A DNA stretch of 64,000 nucleotides from contig DATFYM010000022.1 in NCBI GenBank assembly GCA_035315065.1, forward strand, positions 5,121-69,120, written 5' to 3'. Shown here piece after piece: positions 63,041 through 64,000 of this stretch (the stretch's first letter is position 1; every line of letters begins with the position of its first letter). The translations under genes and the position numbers were made by a program. The notes under the pieces were generated by a model that was not told the DNA's origin, did not search any database, and was given only the letters and a program-made list of their open reading frames with translations. Source of the DNA: DATFYM01 sp035315065 (lineage in GTDB: Bacteria > Acidobacteriota > Terriglobia > UBA7540).

Positions 63041-64000
63041 ATGGAAACACCGAACGAACCCAAACCGAAGCGCAAGTACGTGATGACGCCCGAGCGCCAC
63101 GCGAAGTTGATGGCCAACCTTGCCAAGGCGCGGCTCGCGCCCAAGGAGAAGGTTTACCGCAAGACCCCCAGGCGTTACGCCGCCAACGTCGGTAACCTGG
63201 CGAAGGCCAACGCCAAACTCCGCGAGCAGTCAGAGAGTCATCAGTCGGACCTGCGCGAAAAACTGGAAGGCCTCTTTCCGGCTCCCAAGATTCCTCCGCC
63301 TCCCATCATTGTCACCCCGTATGGACCGGCTTCAGGTGCCCCGCCCGTCTTGTCGCCGGGCTCACGAGAGCTCGACGAGGCGGCGGCCCTCATTGCCAAG
63401 CGACTGCGAAAGCTCCAGGCCGCGCGCCGGCGTGACGGCCGGCGGATCATGCGCCTGCTGACGGAGGCGATATCCCGATCCCATCCGCTGAGCGCTGAGG
63501 AAGCTTGCAAGCTGGTGCAGCAATTGCTCGCCTGCCTGGACGGCTCGCGCGTGGTGGCGGAGGCCCACCGTTTGAACGAGAAGATCGGCGAACTGCTGGT
63601 GAAGATGCTCGAGGTCCGCTATGCCGAGGACCCGCAGTTTGCGGGCTCCCCCCAGGTAACCATGGTGCGGGAGTATTGCGAGGAGCTGCGGCAACGGGAA
63701 GCGGCGCGACGCGAGGCCCGTGAGGCGCGAGCCGCCGAGAAGGCCCGGGAGGGAAATCCGGCGGCGGCCGGTTCGGGAGCCGGGGTTCGGGGTTCGGGAT
63801 TCGCAGAAGAAGACGCAACGCAATCATCTTCTTCGGCTGGATCGGGATGCGGGGCGGGGCGTCCGGGGTCCGCAGAGGAAGGCGAACCTCAATCTTCGTC
63901 CTCTCCGCGAATCCCCAACCCCGAATCCCGAACCCCGAAACTGCCGGAGACCTTGGAGGAGTTCCAGTCGCTGGTGGGGCGGGCCCTGGACCTGGAGGGC
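63041..64000 (+). CDS. repeat-containing protein of unknown function (runs off window)
   Basis: At least 320 codons are open from ATG 63041. The N terminus has two tandem motifs, TPERHAKLMANLAKARLAPK and TPRRYAANVGNLAKANAKLR, as in acidobacterial 'RxAANRANLxKA' proteins. A proline-rich linker (PAPKIPPPPIIVTPYGPASG) is followed by a helical, arginine-rich region (~105-245). Residues ~245-300 (GSGAGVRGSGFAEEDATQSS onward, to SPRIPNPESRTPK) are the translation of a GGATTCG-class hairpin lying in-frame. Beyond it the sequence (LPETLEEFQSLVGRALDLEG) looks genuine again. Function unknown; its family often lies beside repeats or mobile DNA. Confidence 0.65.
   Translation, partial: METPNEPKPKRKYVMTPERHAKLMANLAKARLAPKEKVYRKTPRRYAANVGNLAKANAKLREQSESHQSDLREKLEGLFPAPKIPPPPIIVTPYGPASGAPPVLSPGSRELDEAAALIAKRLRKLQAARRRDGRRIMRLLTEAISRSHPLSAEEACKLVQQLLACLDGSRVVAEAHRLNEKIGELLVKMLEVRYAEDPQFAGSPQVTMVREYCEELRQREAARREAREARAAEKAREGNPAAAGSGAGVRGSGFAEEDATQSSSSAGSGCGAGRPGSAEEGEPQSSSSPRIPNPESRTPKLPETLEEFQSLVGRALDLEG
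63770..63953. repeat. GGATTCG heptad hairpin inside a coding sequence
   Basis: GGGGTTCGGGGTTCGGGATT (63782), then CGCAGAAGAAG, pairs with CGCGAATCCCCAACCCCGAA, then TCCCGAACCCCGAA (63907-63940). The loop repeats CGCAGA(A/G)GAAG. It is read through by the ORF at 63041. Confidence 0.88.

Overview
The window looks like chromosomal DNA of a GC-rich, Gram-negative bacterium, most likely an Acidobacteriota (inference: no rRNA gene is present). Supporting traits are PEP-CTERM proteins, secreted M28 peptidases, a decaheme cytochrome with an MtrB/PioB-type porin, short proteins of the 'R-x-AANxxNLxKA / GLRHG' kind, and a very large load of intergenic repeats. No tRNA, rRNA or CRISPR array was seen.

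Layout. (1) 1-8253 is an accessory island: a VapBC-type toxin-antitoxin pair flanked by two copies of a ~228-bp MITE-like element, a ParA-like ATPase paired with a small HEPN protein, an XRE regulator followed by an HD-domain hydrolase, and an eroded restriction-modification locus (intact SPPY methyltransferase, truncated ORF6N gene, BrnTA, and a C-terminal remnant of an XcyI-like restriction enzyme). (2) 8533-24568 is mostly housekeeping and secreted proteins: OmpA/Pal lipoprotein, alpha/beta hydrolase, a PEP-CTERM protein, QueA, an RlmI-like methyltransferase, M28-PDZ peptidase, a TolB-like propeller protein, an SDR, and the KorAB 2-oxoacid:ferredoxin oxidoreductase. (3) 24778-39503 holds two more VapBC pairs, LarE, a YdjC deacetylase, an HDAC-like amidohydrolase, GlmS, ArgJ, a membrane M28 peptidase, IlvD and an EamA exporter. 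(4) 39575-46006 is carbohydrate and redox metabolism (six-hairpin glycosidase-like protein, TIM-barrel isomerase, GMC oxidoreductase). (5) 46614-50334 is an outer-membrane electron conduit (decaheme cytochrome plus beta-barrel) with CRP/FNR-like dyads upstream. (6) 50481-59101 contains a second PEP-CTERM protein, a DUF255 thioredoxin-like protein, DUF2203, MoaA, a GH-A-like lipoprotein and a frameshifted glyoxalase-like gene. (7) 59369-64000 is a second accessory patch: a leucine-rich repeat protein, an AAA ATPase with an overlapping TOPRIM-like gene broken by one extra T, a decayed HigBA pair, and an open-ended repeat-containing ORF.

The most unusual feature is a dispersed set of intergenic hairpins. 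Their arms are short tandem repeats with a period of almost always seven bases (one class has eight). The heptamer differs from locus to locus (TTGACGA, TTTTGGA, TATCAGC, GTGAATA, GGGTAAA, GGAGTCA, GGATTCG, GTGACGA, AAAGTCG and others), but the two arms of each hairpin match each other. Some elements are nested inside others, three share a conserved core, two lie in-frame inside coding sequences, and several supply stop codons or N-terminal codons to neighbouring genes. The other leads are the ParA-HEPN pair, a GlmS with serine in place of the catalytic cysteine, and toxin-antitoxin promoters placed so close to the start codon that the transcripts should be leaderless.
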